A model generated the notes under the pieces. The model worked only from the letters and a program-made list of their open reading frames with translations. It was not told the origin of the DNA and did no database searches. A stretch of DNA of 64,000 nucleotides from Gordonia sp. SL306 (GTDB lineage: Bacteria; Actinomycetota; Actinomycetes; Mycobacteriales; Mycobacteriaceae). Made by a program: the position numbers and the translations under genes. This document shows positions 44,343 to 53,526 of this stretch, piece after piece; the stretch's first letter is position 1, and the number at the start of each line of letters is the position of its first letter. The stretch covers positions 4,216,001 to 4,280,000 of the forward strand of contig NZ_CP113063.1 of NCBI RefSeq assembly GCF_026625785.1. Direction: 5' to 3'.

Positions 44343-47300
44343 GTGTTCGACAAAGTCCTGGTGGCCAACCGCGGTGAGATCGCGATCCGAGCCTTCCGAG
44401 CCTCCTACGAACTCGGGGCGAGAACGGTCGCGATCTTTCCTTATGAGGACCGGAATTCGGTTCACCGGCTGAAGGCCGACGAGTCCTATCAGATCGGCGT
44501 TCCCGGCCATCCTGTTCGGGCCTACCTGTCGGTCGATGAGGTCGTCGGTGCGGCCGTTCGGTGCGGCGCCGACGCCATCTACCCGGGTTATGGGTTCCTC
44601 TCCGAGAACCAGGGACTCGCGGCGGCGTGTGCTGAGGCGGGCATCACGTTCGTCGGGCCGTCTGCCGATGTGTTGGAGCTGACGGGCAACAAGGCGACGG
44701 CGGTGGCCGCGGCGAAGGCCGCCGGCCTGCCGGTGCTCGCGTCGTCGGAGCCGTCGGCCGATGTCGACGAGTTGGTGCGTGCTGCGGCGGACATGCAGTT
44801 CCCGGTGTTCGTCAAGGCGGTGGCCGGTGGCGGTGGCCGCGGGATGCGTCGGGTGGCCGAGCCCGACGACCTCGCCGATGCGATCGCGGCGGCCTCACGG
44901 GAGGCGGACGCGGCGTTCGGGGACCCGACGGTGTTCCTGGAGCAGGCAGTGGTCAATCCTCGCCACATCGAGGTGCAGATCCTGGCCGACACCCACGGCA
45001 ACGTGATCCATCTGTTCGAGCGGGACTGCAGCGTGCAGCGTCGCCATCAGAAGGTGGTGGAGTTGGCTCCGGCGCCGAACCTCGATCCGGCGTTGCGCGA
45101 GAAGATCTGTGCGGATGCGGTCGCGTTCGCCCGCCATATCGGCTACACCTGCGCCGGGACGGTCGAGTTCCTGCTCGACGAACAGGGTCGGCATGTGTTC
45201 ATCGAGATGAATCCGCGGATTCAGGTCGAGCACACGGTCACCGAGGAGATCACCGACGTCGATCTGGTCGGTTCGCAATTGCGGATCGCGGCGGGGGAGT
45301 CGTTGCCCGATCTGGGGCTGACCCAGGATCAGATCAGCATCCGCGGTGCGGCGATGCAGTGTCGTATCACCACCGAGGACCCGGCCAACGGATTCCGGCC
45401 CGACGTCGGCCGCATCACCGCCTACCGCAGTCCCGGCGGTGCCGGGGTGCGATTGGACGGTGGCGCGGTCCTGGGTGCCGAGGTGAGTGGCCATTTCGAC
45501 TCGATGCTGGTCAAACTGACTTGCCGCGGAAGGGATTTCGCGACGGCGGCACGCCGGGCGCGGCGGGCGGTCGCGGAGTTCCGCATTCGCGGTGTGGCGA
45601 CCAACATCCCGTTCCTGCAGGCGGTCCTCGACGATCCGGACTTCCGGGAAGGCCGGGTCACGACGTCGTTCATCGAGGAGCGGCCGTCGTTGCTGACGTC
45701 GCGGTCCTCGGCTGATCGTGGCACCAAGATCTTGTCCTATCTGGCGGATGTGACCGTCAACAAGCCGCACGGCGAGCGGCCGACGAAGGCGTACCCGCGA
45801 GACAAGCTGCCCACCTTGGATCGGACCACGCTCACCTCGCCGCCGGACGGGTCCCGTCAGCGTCTGCTGGCGCTCGGTCCCGACGGGTTCGCCGCGGATC
45901 TGCGTGATTCGAAGCGGTTGGGTGTCACCGACACCACGTTCCGCGACGCTCATCAGTCGCTCTTGGCCACCCGGGTGCGCACCAGCGGACTCATGATGGT
46001 GGCGCCGTATGTGGCGGCGTTGACGCCGCAGCTGCTGTCGGTCGAATGCTGGGGCGGGGCGACCTATGACGTCGCGTTGCGGTTCCTCAAGGAGGATCCC
46101 TGGGATCGGCTGGCGCAGCTTCGTGAGGCCATCCCCAACATCTGTCTGCAGATGCTGCTGCGCGGGGCCAACACGGTCGGTTACACGCCGTACCCGACGA
46201 AGGTGACGACGGCATTCGTCGCCGAGGCGACCGAGGTCGGGATCGACATCTTCCGGATCTTCGACGCGCTCAACAATGTCGACCAGATGCGTCCGGCGAT
46301 CGATGCGGTCCGGGAGACCGGGACCGCGGTGGCCGAGGTGGCGATGAGCTACACCGGCGACCTCGCCAACCCGGACGAGGACCTCTACACCCTCGACTAC
46401 TACCTGCGCCTGGCGGAGCGGATCGTGGAGGCCGGTGCCCACGTGATCGCGATCAAGGACATGGCCGGCCTGCTCCGGGCGCCGGCCGCGACCACGCTGG
46501 TCTCGGCGCTGCGTAGCAATTTCGATCTCCCCGTGCACGTGCACACCCACGACACCCCCGGTGGCCAGCTCGCGACCTACCTCGCGGCGTGGCAGGCGGG
46601 TGCGAGCGCGGTCGATGGTGCGAGCGCGGCGCTGGCAGGCACGACCAGCCAGCCGGCGTTGTCGGCGATCGTCGCGGCGGCAGCACACACCGACCGGGAC
46701 ACCGGGCTCGATCTCAAGGCGGTGTGCGATCTGGAACCGTACTGGGAGGCGCTGCGAAAGGTGTACGCGCCCTTCGAGTCCGGGATTCCGGCGCCGACCG
46801 GTCGGGTGTACACCCACGAGATCCCCGGCGGGCAGTTGTCGAATCTGCGTCAGCAGGCGATCGCGTTGGGGCTGGGCAACCGGTTCGAGGCGGTCGAGGA
46901 GGCCTACGCTGCCGCCGACCGGATGCTCGGCAGGCTGATCAAGGTGACCCCGTCGTCGAAGGTGGTCGGCGACCTCGCCCTGGCGCTGGTCGGACGTGGC
47001 ATCACCGCCACCGAGTTCGCGTCCGATCCGTCGGCCTACGACATCCCGGATTCGGTGATCGGTTTCCTGCGTGGCGAACTCGGTGACCCGGCAGGCGGAT
47101 GGCCCGAGCCGCTGCGCAGCATCGCGCTCAAGGGACGTGGTGAGGCCCCGCCGCCGGAGACGCTCACCGACGACGATTCCGGCGCGCTCGACGTGCCAGG
47201 GCGCAAGCGGCAGGAGACGTTGAACCGCTTGCTGTTCCCGGGGCCCACGAAGGAGTTCGAGAAGCACTACGAGGAGTACGGCGACACGTCGCGGCTCTCG

Positions 47301-47732
47301 GCGAATCAGTTCTTCTACGGTCTGCGCTACGGCGAGGAACACCGCGTCGAACTCGAACCCGGCGTCGAGCTGCTGATCGGGCTCGAAGCGATCAGCGAGC
47401 CCGACGAGCGTGGTATGCGCACCGTGATGTGCGTGCTCAACGGTCAGCTGCGTCCGGTGTCGGTGCGCGACGGTTCGGTCGACTCCGCGGTCGAGGCGGC
47501 CGAACGGGCCGATCGCTCCAACCCGCACCACATCGGCGCCCCGTTCGCCGGAGTGGTGTCGCTGAGCGTGGACGTCGGCGACGAGATCGCCGCCGGTGCC
47601 GCGATCGGCACCATCGAGGCGATGAAGATGGAGGCCACCATCACCGCACCGCTCGGGGGCAAGGTCGCCCGCGTCGCCGTCGGCGCGGTGACCCAGGTCG
47701 CGCCGGGGGATCTACTGATCGAGATCGGGTAG
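44343..47732 (+). CDS. pyc: Pyruvate carboxylase
   Basis: The 1129-residue enzyme carboxylates pyruvate to oxaloacetate. Domains in order: biotin carboxylase (about 1-450, VLVANRGEIAIR, ATP loop AGGGGRGMRR, EMNPRIQVEHTVTEE), carboxyltransferase (about 540-820, DTTFRDAHQSLLATRVR, metal His in HVHTHDTPGG), and biotin carrier with biotinyl-Lys near residue 1095 in EAMKMEA. The GTG at 44343 after GAGAGAG is preferred; the upstream extension to 44268 is not conserved. It is a monocistronic anaplerotic gene ending at a strong bidirectional terminator. Confidence 0.96.
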   Translation: MFDKVLVANRGEIAIRAFRASYELGARTVAIFPYEDRNSVHRLKADESYQIGVPGHPVRAYLSVDEVVGAAVRCGADAIYPGYGFLSENQGLAAACAEAGITFVGPSADVLELTGNKATAVAAAKAAGLPVLASSEPSADVDELVRAAADMQFPVFVKAVAGGGGRGMRRVAEPDDLADAIAAASREADAAFGDPTVFLEQAVVNPRHIEVQILADTHGNVIHLFERDCSVQRRHQKVVELAPAPNLDPALREKICADAVAFARHIGYTCAGTVEFLLDEQGRHVFIEMNPRIQVEHTVTEEITDVDLVGSQLRIAAGESLPDLGLTQDQISIRGAAMQCRITTEDPANGFRPDVGRITAYRSPGGAGVRLDGGAVLGAEVSGHFDSMLVKLTCRGRDFATAARRARRAVAEFRIRGVATNIPFLQAVLDDPDFREGRVTTSFIEERPSLLTSRSSADRGTKILSYLADVTVNKPHGERPTKAYPRDKLPTLDRTTLTSPPDGSRQRLLALGPDGFAADLRDSKRLGVTDTTFRDAHQSLLATRVRTSGLMMVAPYVAALTPQLLSVECWGGATYDVALRFLKEDPWDRLAQLREAIPNICLQMLLRGANTVGYTPYPTKVTTAFVAEATEVGIDIFRIFDALNNVDQMRPAIDAVRETGTAVAEVAMSYTGDLANPDEDLYTLDYYLRLAERIVEAGAHVIAIKDMAGLLRAPAATTLVSALRSNFDLPVHVHTHDTPGGQLATYLAAWQAGASAVDGASAALAGTTSQPALSAIVAAAAHTDRDTGLDLKAVCDLEPYWEALRKVYAPFESGIPAPTGRVYTHEIPGGQLSNLRQQAIALGLGNRFEAVEEAYAAADRMLGRLIKVTPSSKVVGDLALALVGRGITATEFASDPSAYDIPDSVIGFLRGELGDPAGGWPEPLRSIALKGRGEAPPPETLTDDDSGALDVPGRKRQETLNRLLFPGPTKEFEKHYEEYGDTSRLSANQFFYGLRYGEEHRVELEPGVELLIGLEAISEPDERGMRTVMCVLNGQLRPVSVRDGSVDSAVEAAERADRSNPHHIGAPFAGVVSLSVDVGDEIAAGAAIGTIEAMKMEATITAPLGGKVARVAVGAVTQVAPGDLLIEIG

Positions 47733-47753
47733 ACGCACCACGCAACAACAACC

Positions 47754-47799
47754 AGAACTCCCGGATACACCCGAAGTCCCGTGTGTATCCGGGAGTTCT
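47754..47799. terminator. Bidirectional terminator between pyc and the kinase gene
   Basis: A perfect 17-bp inverted repeat (47754-47770 against 47783-47799) with a 12-nt loop sits exactly between the convergent stops at 47732 and 47814. The arms begin AGAACTCCCGG. This is one of the strongest hairpins in the window and should stop transcription from both sides. Confidence 0.85.
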
Positions 47800-47813
47800 G
47801 CGTGTGCGGGCGG

Positions 47814-48449
47814 TCAGGCGAACGTGACAGTGCCGTCGATGACGAGGTCCGCGCGATCCCGGGTGCCTGCGACGAGTGCGGCATTCGGCTCGTCCACGTT
47901 CTCGACCCATGCCCGCGCGGCTTGCGGTGACTTGCCCGCGGCGACATGGCGGGGGAGCAGCCGATCGCGGCGTAGGTCCGCGGGGGCATCCACGTAGTAC
48001 AGCCGGGTGAGCATTCCGGCGACCGGCGACCAGCTCCCGTCGTCGAGGGCGAGGTAGTTCCCCTCGGTGATGATCAGAGCCGACGTCGCCGGGAGTACGA
48101 GCGCCGCGGCGATCGGCTCGCCCGCGGTGTGGTCGAAGTCGGGGGCGTAGACGTCGCGGTCGGCGCCGATCGCTCGGCCCAGCAACGCGACGTAGCCGTC
48201 GACGTCGAAGGTGTCGGGTGCACCCTTGCGATCCGATCTGTTCAGTTGCGCCAGAACGGTGTTCGCGAGATGAAAACCGTCCATGGGCAGGTACCCGACG
48301 AAACTGTCACCGCGCAGCCGGCGGTAGTGCTCGGTGAGTGTTCGTGCGAGCGTGGTCTTTCCCGAACCCGGAGGTCCGGTCACCCCGACGACGATGCGCT
48401 CGCCGGTATGGGCGGCGAGCGCATCGTCGAGATCGGTCAGGACGGACAC
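47814..48449 (-). CDS. P-loop nucleoside/nucleotide kinase family protein (PanK/PRK-like)
   Basis: The 211-residue P-loop kinase has Walker A GPPGSGKTT (residues 25-33), the PMDGFHLAN motif typical of the phosphoribulokinase/pantothenate-kinase/uridine-kinase fold, DTFDVDGYV, and EGNYLAL, with an Arg-rich lid RRDRLLPRHV. Relatives include YggC-like proteins and fructose or pantothenate kinases. The substrate cannot be told from sequence. It is a single gene, convergent with pyc and 22 bp downstream of the pheA1 stop region on the same strand only by position. Confidence 0.75.
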   Translation of the reverse strand: MSVLTDLDDALAAHTGERIVVGVTGPPGSGKTTLARTLTEHYRRLRGDSFVGYLPMDGFHLANTVLAQLNRSDRKGAPDTFDVDGYVALLGRAIGADRDVYAPDFDHTAGEPIAAALVLPATSALIITEGNYLALDDGSWSPVAGMLTRLYYVDAPADLRRDRLLPRHVAAGKSPQAARAWVENVDEPNAALVAGTRDRADLVIDGTVTFA

Positions 48450-48471
48450 AGGGGAACCCTAGACGGTTCCC

Positions 48472-50082
48472 TCAGTTCCCCGCACCGAAGTAGCTGACGT
48501 CGTCGTTGCCAATGAGGTCAGGTACGGTCCACCCGTCGAGGTCGTACTCGGCCAGGCATTGTTCGGCGAGGCCCTTCATTGACTCGACGCCACCACGGTT
48601 CTGCGCGGCGAACAGCAGCTCGGCCTTGACGTTCTCGTGATTGCCTGAGTAGTTGCGCTCATAGAGCTCGTGCCGGCCACCGAACTCGGAGCCGACCGCG
48701 TCCCACAGTGCCTTCATCACCTTCACTCGATCGACGGCGGTGATGCCGTCGGAGCCGCGGACGTACTTGTCCAGATAGGGCCGGACATCGGGGCTCTTGA
48801 AATCGGCGGCACTCGACGGCAGATAGATGAGGCCCGAAGCGACGTCCTGCTCGATGATCTCCTTGATGCGGGGGTAGCCCTGCATCATGAACATGCGGTA
48901 GGTCAGGCCGTACTCGAGTCGCGGGATCACAGTGTCGCCGATCCACGGTTCGGGATTGTGGGCCATCGCATCACTCAGCGTCCAGAACAGATTGCGCCAG
49001 CCGATCACCTCTCCGACACGGGTCTGCACACCGCGGAATCCGCCGGATCCAGTGCAGTCCAACGCCTTCATCAACAAGCCGGCGATGAAATCGAGCTTGA
49101 CGGCCAGTCGGGTGCAGCCCTGGAAGGTGAAGCGAGGGAGGAAGCCGGACTGCGGGAAGAAGGAATTGATCCGATCCACGTCGCCGTACATGAAGATGTT
49201 CTCCCACGGAACGAGCACCTTGTCGAAGACGAAGATGGTGTCGTTCTCGTCCATCCGGCTCGACAGCGGATAGTCGAACGGGCTGCCCATCACCGCGGCC
49301 TGCTCGGTGTAGGACGTGCGGCAGATCAGCTTGATACCCGGCGAGTCCATCGGCACCGTGCAGATCAGCGCGAACTGCTTCTTCTTGATCGGCAGGCCGT
49401 AGTGGGCGATGAAGTTGTAGTTGGTGATCGCCGAGCCGGTCGCGACGACCTTCGCGCCGGAGACGATCAGGCCCGCATCGGTTTCCTTCTCGACCTTCAT
49501 GAACACGTCGCCGACCTCGTCGGGAGGTAGCTGGCGGTCCACCGGCGGGTTGATGATCGCGTGGTTCCAGTAGAGGACTTTTTCCTGTGATTCGCGATAC
49601 CAGCGTTCGGCATTGGCCTCGAAGGGTGCGTAAAGGTCCTTGTTGGCGTGGAGTGTGCCGAGGAAACTCGCCTTGTAGTCGGGCGAGCGGCCCATCCAGC
49701 CGTAGGTCATCCGCGCCCACTCGGCGATCGCATCACGCTCCTTGAGCAGATCTGCAGAGCTGGTGGGAGCCTTGAAGAACGGCATCGTGACGCCGCCGTT
49801 GCCGGTGTCGGTCGGCGTGGTGACCTTGTCCTTGCTGTCGGGATCGTGCATCGAGTCGTACAGGCGGGCGGTCATCCGGATCGGGTTGCGGAACGCCGGG
49901 TGGGTGGTGACATCCTCGACGCGGTCACCGTGCAGCCAGATCTCGCGACCGTCTCGCAACGATTCGATGTACTCGTCGCCGGTCATGGGGCGCGACGCGA
50001 AATTACGAGTCTGGTTGGCCGCACTGTCGGCAGCCGGATTCACCTGCGGCGCATCGGTCTCCGGGCGTTCGACGGTCGTCAT
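48472..50082 (-). CDS. pheA1: Two-component flavin monooxygenase, oxygenase subunit (HpaB/PheA1 type)
   Basis: The 536-residue protein belongs to the 4-hydroxyphenylacetate 3-hydroxylase family: it uses FADH2 from a partner reductase to ortho-hydroxylate phenols. Seen motifs are the N-terminal [49 protein letters not shown] and [15 protein letters not shown]. With the adjacent reductase and divergent AraC gene, the arrangement matches pheA2A1-pheR phenol hydroxylase loci of Rhodococcus; a 4-hydroxyphenylacetate or chlorophenol substrate is possible. The ATG at 50082 follows AGAAAGAGG. The gap to pheA2 is 70 bp. Confidence 0.85.
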   Translation of the reverse strand: MTTVERPETDAPQVNPAADSAANQTRNFASRPMTGDEYIESLRDGREIWLHGDRVEDVTTHPAFRNPIRMTARLYDSMHDPDSKDKVTTPTDTGNGGVTMPFFKAPTSSADLLKERDAIAEWARMTYGWMGRSPDYKASFLGTLHANKDLYAPFEANAERWYRESQEKVLYWNHAIINPPVDRQLPPDEVGDVFMKVEKETDAGLIVSGAKVVATGSAITNYNFIAHYGLPIKKKQFALICTVPMDSPGIKLICRTSYTEQAAVMGSPFDYPLSSRMDENDTIFVFDKVLVPWENIFMYGDVDRINSFFPQSGFLPRFTFQGCTRLAVKLDFIAGLLMKALDCTGSGGFRGVQTRVGEVIGWRNLFWTLSDAMAHNPEPWIGDTVIPRLEYGLTYRMFMMQGYPRIKEIIEQDVASGLIYLPSSAADFKSPDVRPYLDKYVRGSDGITAVDRVKVMKALWDAVGSEFGGRHELYERNYSGNHENVKAELLFAAQNRGGVESMKGLAEQCLAEYDLDGWTVPDLIGNDDVSYFGAGN

Positions 50083-50152
50083 GATTGATACCTCTTTCTG
50101 ATGGTTTGATCGATGATGTTGATGAACGGCGTGAGCGGACGTGGCGGTATCG

Positions 50153-50722
50153 TCACGCCGGCCGCGCGGAACTCGTGAGATGGAACGGTGTGAACGTGGT
50201 GGTCGAGTCGAACCATCCGGAATGCGGATCGTCGGCCGACAGCGTCCACAGCGAATCGACACTGGGATCCCCGAGATCGTGAAAGGTGCTGCGATAGTAG
50301 AGAAGTGGCGGCTTTCCGCTGGCCTGTGCATCGACGATCTCGCCGATGAAGATGATGTGGTCGCCGCCGTCGTAGCTGCGCCACGGGGTGCAGCTGAGCG
50401 TCGCCGCCGAACCGCACAGGACCGGTGCCGTCGGACCGTCAGCCCAGACCGGACCGGGCTGCGCGGGCCGGCCTGCGAAATGCATTGCGATGTCGAGCTG
50501 GTCGGCGGCCAGGATGTTGACCGCGAAGGGCGCCTGGTCGAGGTATCCACACGCCTTGGATTTCCGGGTCATCGTCACCTGACACAGTCGCGGTTCCAGT
50601 GACACGGCGGTGAACGCGGTGACCGTCGCGCCGTGGGGTTCACCGTCGGCGTTCGCGCAGGTGATCACCGTGACACCGCTCGCGAACTGACCGAACACGT
50701 TCTGCAAGGCCTTTCGTTCCAT
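50153..50722 (-). CDS. pheA2: Flavin reductase subunit (HpaC/PheA2 type)
   Basis: The 189-residue reductase supplies reduced flavin to the oxygenase encoded next. It has the flavin-reductase-like FMN-binding split barrel: [51 protein letters not shown] and [18 protein letters not shown] lies close before the ATG at 50722. It is transcribed first in the pheA2-pheA1 unit, divergent from the AraC regulator, with a 141-bp shared promoter region. Confidence 0.86.
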   Translation of the reverse strand: MERKALQNVFGQFASGVTVITCANADGEPHGATVTAFTAVSLEPRLCQVTMTRKSKACGYLDQAPFAVNILAADQLDIAMHFAGRPAQPGPVWADGPTAPVLCGSAATLSCTPWRSYDGGDHIIFIGEIVDAQASGKPPLLYYRSTFHDLGDPSVDSLWTLSADDPHSGWFDSTTTFTPFHLTSSARPA

Positions 50723-50789
50723 CTCGTCCTCCTTTCTCCTGGGGCAGAATGTGATGTAGAACATAAATCGACTGCAGCCACCTGACGAT

Positions 50790-50805
50790 CCGTCGAACGC
50801 GACGG
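50790..50805. promoter_or_regulatory. Inverted repeat in the pheA2/pheR divergent promoter
   Basis: CCGTCG-AACG-CGACGG is a perfect 6-bp inverted repeat midway between the divergent starts at 50722 and 50864. It is a candidate control site, though AraC proteins more often bind direct repeats. Confidence 0.3.
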
Positions 50806-50863
50806 TGAGCCGGATAGCGCGGCGAACTCCTGCGGAGTCACCGGCGGTCGTGAGGAGACACTG

Positions 50864-51805
50864 ATGAGCCAGCTCGAACGGCTGCGAATCCCGGGTGATC
50901 CCGACTGGGATGCGGCCTCGGAAGCAGTGTCGGACGCCTACTTTCCACACGACTTGAGCCCGCGGGAGTCGGGGAGTACCGCGGCTGATGTCGACGTCGC
51001 GGTGACCGTGGTCGGCGCCCTGCGTATCGCGCGGATCGGCTGGGGCGCGGAGGTCGCGGTCCACTCCGATCACCCGGGCGCATACGGCATCAACGTCCCG
51101 CTCGGTGGTGTGCTGGAGACGCGTGTCGGTGGTCATTCGGTGGTGTCGACCAACGGCCTGGCGACGGTGAATCCGCCGGATACGCCAGCCGACATCATTC
51201 GCTGGTCGAGCACGTGCACCATCGTCGGGGTGAAGATCGACCGCGACTTCCTGCACCACGAAGTCGGCCGGGTGACCGGGCTACCGGATGCACACATCCC
51301 GGACCAGCTCGATCTACGGTCACCGGCGGGTGCGAGCTGGTTCCGGCTGGTGCGATCGATCGCCGCGCAGCCGGCCGACGATCCATTGCTGGCCAACCCG
51401 CTGGTTTCCGAGCATTTGGCGGCCTCGCTGACCGACGCGTTTCTTCTTGCCGCGTTACCGGACGATCCAGCTGATCACCTAGCGCCGCGCCCCCGGATAG
51501 TCACCCGCGTGCTCGACGCATTGCGCGCCGATCCGGCACGTCCCTGGACGGCGTCGGACATGGCGCAGGCGGCCGGGGTGAGTGTGCGCCGACTTCAGGA
51601 AGGCTTCCGCGAGTACGTCGGCAAGACCCCCCGCGAGTGCCTCACCGAGATCCGGCTCGCGGCCGTGCATGATGAACTGACGAGGGATCGCGCGATCAGC
51701 GTCACCGATTCGGCGATGAAGTGGGGATTCACCCATACCGGGCGGTTCGCTGCTGCGTTCCGCCAGCGCTATGGCGTGTCGCCGTCGCAGGTGGTACGGG
51801 GCTGA
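50864..51805 (+). CDS. pheR: AraC-family transcriptional activator, PheR-like
   Basis: The 313-residue regulator has an N-terminal AraC-binding-like domain (about 1-200, including GAYGINVPLGGVLETRVGG) and a C-terminal AraC DNA-binding domain with two helix-turn-helix motifs (about 210-313): WTASDMAQAAGVSVRRLQ and ISVTDSAMKWGFTHTGRFA, ending FRQRYGVSPSQV. Divergent placement from the hydroxylase genes suggests it activates them in response to a phenolic. A GAGGAG lies 6 bases before the ATG. Its 3' end is faced by a minus-strand cobalamin riboswitch 200 bp away. Confidence 0.85.
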   Translation: MSQLERLRIPGDPDWDAASEAVSDAYFPHDLSPRESGSTAADVDVAVTVVGALRIARIGWGAEVAVHSDHPGAYGINVPLGGVLETRVGGHSVVSTNGLATVNPPDTPADIIRWSSTCTIVGVKIDRDFLHHEVGRVTGLPDAHIPDQLDLRSPAGASWFRLVRSIAAQPADDPLLANPLVSEHLAASLTDAFLLAALPDDPADHLAPRPRIVTRVLDALRADPARPWTASDMAQAAGVSVRRLQEGFREYVGKTPRECLTEIRLAAVHDELTRDRAISVTDSAMKWGFTHTGRFAAAFRQRYGVSPSQVVRG

Positions 51806-51845
51806 GAAGTATTGCGGGGTGAGCGGTCTCGATTTCGTCACGCTC

Positions 51846-51867
51846 GATCCGGCGGATACGCCGGATC
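51846..51867. terminator. Hairpin downstream of pheR
   Basis: GATCCGGCG-GATA-CGCCGGATC is a perfect 9-bp stem, 40 bp past the pheR stop, in a REP-like CG-rich tract. There is no T-run. It could end pheR transcripts or transcripts from the opposing riboswitch. Confidence 0.5.
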
Positions 51868-52006
51868 GCTACGCTCGCGCGGCGTGGTCCGCCGCCCTGC
51901 AGGGCAGTCAAGCGAGCGGGCATCGATGATCCGGATCCCCCGACATCGCAACCTCACCGGTTCGACCTGCGCCCAGTCCACGAGGCGGCGAGCCATCGGA
52001 CGCGGC

Positions 52007-52205
52007 GCGTCCGGTACACCTGGCAGGTCTTCGGGCTCGTCGGCGTGCCTGCCCAGCGAGTGCTGGGCGGGGCATTCCTACTGACCGTCGCTTCTCGGAC
52101 CACGGGTCCAGTGCATCTGACGGCGGTCGTTCCGACATACCGCTGCGGGACAGCTCCGGATTTTCACCGGATTCCCTGTTCATCGGTGTCCCTCCGGGAC
52201 GCCGA
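52007..52205 (-). promoter_or_regulatory. Cobalamin riboswitch without a recognisable downstream gene
   Basis: Read on the minus strand, the element has the full aptamer core: CAGGGAATCCGGTGAAAATC, then GCTGTCCCGCAGCGGTATG, and the 3' box GAGCCCGAAGACCTGCC. GCGTCC (minus, from 52202) can pair with GGACGC (minus, near 52012) as outer helix P1. The same GGACGC can alternatively fold with the next GCGTCC (51998-52012) into a hairpin, so a switch is plausible. Downstream there are only about 200 bp before the 3' end of convergent pheR. The only open frame there (51838-51996, 52 codons, no ribosome binding site) is not convincing. Confidence 0.85.
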
Positions 52206-52426
52206 TGTCGACGCCACCGAGGGAGGTTGGGGACCCACATGTCCCTCGAATGGCGAACCAACTGCGTGATCCACCGCGGCGAGGATGGCCGTGGAGACGA
52301 CACATGGGAGGCCGTCAAACGGGTTCACCTTCGCCACGGTTATCTCAAAAGTCACAAAGTGTGCGATGATGGTGTCGCGAGTGCCACATGGCTCTCGTGT
52401 GCAAAATAGAGAGAAGTACCAGCATC
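52206..52426 (+). promoter_or_regulatory. Promoter and long leader of the cold-shock gene
   Basis: Nothing coding is supported in this 221-bp stretch. It is locally AT-richer than its surroundings (TTATCTCAAAAGTCACAAAG near 52341-52360) and would hold the csp promoter and a structured 5' leader of the kind common to cold-shock genes. It also contains the promoter of the minus-strand cobalamin riboswitch transcript. Confidence 0.4.
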
Positions 52427-52633
52427 ATGGCTCAAGGAACCGTCAAGTGGTTCAACAGCGAAAAAGGCTTCGGCTTCATCGCTCCCGACGACAGCACCGA
52501 TGGTGACGTTTTCGTTCACTACTCGGCCATTCAGGGCGGCGGATACCGCAGCCTCGAAGAGCAGCAGCGCGTCCAGTTCGAGGTCGAGCAGGGCCCCAAG
52601 GGCCCGCAGGCGACCACTGTGACCGCTATCTGA
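52427..52633 (+). CDS. cspA: Cold-shock protein
   Basis: A 68-residue single cold-shock domain that binds single-stranded RNA/DNA and acts as an RNA chaperone. RNP1 is KGFGFI (residues 13-18) and RNP2 is VFVHY (28-32), with the conserved WFNSEKGF lead-in. The ATG at 52427, preceded by GAGAGAAG, gives the standard family length; the upstream open frame from 52388 is leader. It is followed by a strong terminator, so it is a single gene. Confidence 0.96.
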   Translation: MAQGTVKWFNSEKGFGFIAPDDSTDGDVFVHYSAIQGGGYRSLEEQQRVQFEVEQGPKGPQATTVTAI

Positions 52634-52651
52634 CCACAGTCTTCACCAACG

Positions 52652-52681
52652 AACGCCGCTCGGGTTTTCCCGGGCGGCGTT
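52652..52681 (+). terminator. Terminator of the cold-shock gene
   Basis: AACGCCGCTCGGG - TTTT - CCCGGGCGGCGTT forms a 13-bp stem with one G-U pair, 18 bp after the stop. A TTGTGGTTGT tract follows. Confidence 0.85.
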
Positions 52682-52743
52682 TGTGGTTGTCTCACAAGTT
52701 GTTGTGTCACAAGGTATCTGGCTCGCCTTGAGAGCGGGGACGG

Positions 52744-53181
52744 TCAGCCGACCGGATTCGAGTCGGTGGCGCCGCACTGCAGCGCGGCGCGGCGGAGGAT
52801 TCGCTGGGCGTCCCGGTACAGGTGGCTGTGCTCCGAGCCCGGCGAGCTCGTGCATTGACCCGCCTGCCGCAACAGCGTGGCGGCAAGCGCCGACTGCGTC
52901 CTGGGCGGAATGACGAGCAAGGTCACCTCGGCGCGATCCGCGGTGATCGACATCAGCGGCAGCATGTCGGGCGAATTCTCGGAGTCGAATCCGGGATAGC
53001 GCGCGAAATTGCGCCAATTCACGTCGATGCGGGTGATGGTCCCGAGCCTGCTACGGCCGGCCGCCTGCAGGGCGGGAAGTTCCTGCGAGATCTGCGATGT
53101 GTAGGGCAGCCATGCCCCGGCGATCGGGAGTGTGAGGTCGGGTGCGAGTTGGAGACGGGTCGGACCGAGTGCGAGTGGCAC
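52744..53181 (-). CDS. Hypothetical protein, no recognised family
   Basis: The GTG start at 53181 gives 145 residues with a protein-like mix of residues: a Leu/Pro-rich N-terminus, a PLMSITADRAEVTLLVIPP strand region, then a Gln/Ala/Arg-rich helix ending with two Cys (QCTSS, LQCGAT). No signal peptide or known motif is seen. The opposite-strand frame has shadow-like Arg/Gly composition, supporting this strand. A very short open frame (to 53196) lies just upstream with 14 bp between. Function and even expression are uncertain. Confidence 0.5.
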   Translation of the reverse strand: MPLALGPTRLQLAPDLTLPIAGAWLPYTSQISQELPALQAAGRSRLGTITRIDVNWRNFARYPGFDSENSPDMLPLMSITADRAEVTLLVIPPRTQSALAATLLRQAGQCTSSPGSEHSHLYRDAQRILRRAALQCGATDSNPVG

Positions 53182-53526
53182 GGTCTCGCCGCCGCTCAGT
53201 CTCGCCCGGCGGAGTAGGGGTTGTCCTGTGCGTCGGAGAACTGGAGCTCCGAGGTGGCCGTGGTCGCCTGCACGGCCGCATGAGTGGTGTCGGTGCAGTG
53301 CGAAAAAAGGTTGGAATCGTTGGACATCGGATATCCGTTCGGAGAGGTGATCGGTGGAGTCCGGCCCAAGAGCGTCGATCCACCGCCGACTCGGTCCGCG
53401 CGATTGCGTAGACGCGACATGACGTCGGCTTCATTTCGACTCTACCCCCTGCCCTGTGGTGTCCGTCGCATTCGGGGCACCGATGGCCGGGTCGGCAGGG
53501 AGCGGGTGCGCCACCGATCCGCTCGG
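53182..53526. other. 345-bp stretch without a confidently supported gene
   Basis: Between the unknown protein and uraH no gene is secure. A minus-strand frame 53196-53327 (43 residues, MSNDSNLFSHCTDTTHAAV...) ends 14 bp before the unknown protein start and could be a small upstream gene or leader peptide; it could extend to an ATG at 53420. Composition is less GC-biased than neighbours (CGAAAAAAGG at 53301), which hints at a promoter for the minus-strand gene. Confidence 0.35.

Noticed and set aside
44895-47531. Minus-strand open frame of about 880 codons opposite pyc
   Set aside because: Arg/His/Asp-rich shadow frame of pyruvate carboxylase; no motif, no ribosome binding site.
51838-51996. 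52-residue frame directly after the minus-strand cobalamin riboswitch
   Set aside because: Arg/Pro-rich, no ribosome binding site, runs through the pheR terminator hairpin, and no similarity I can recognise. It could still be a remnant, so it is discussed under the riboswitch.
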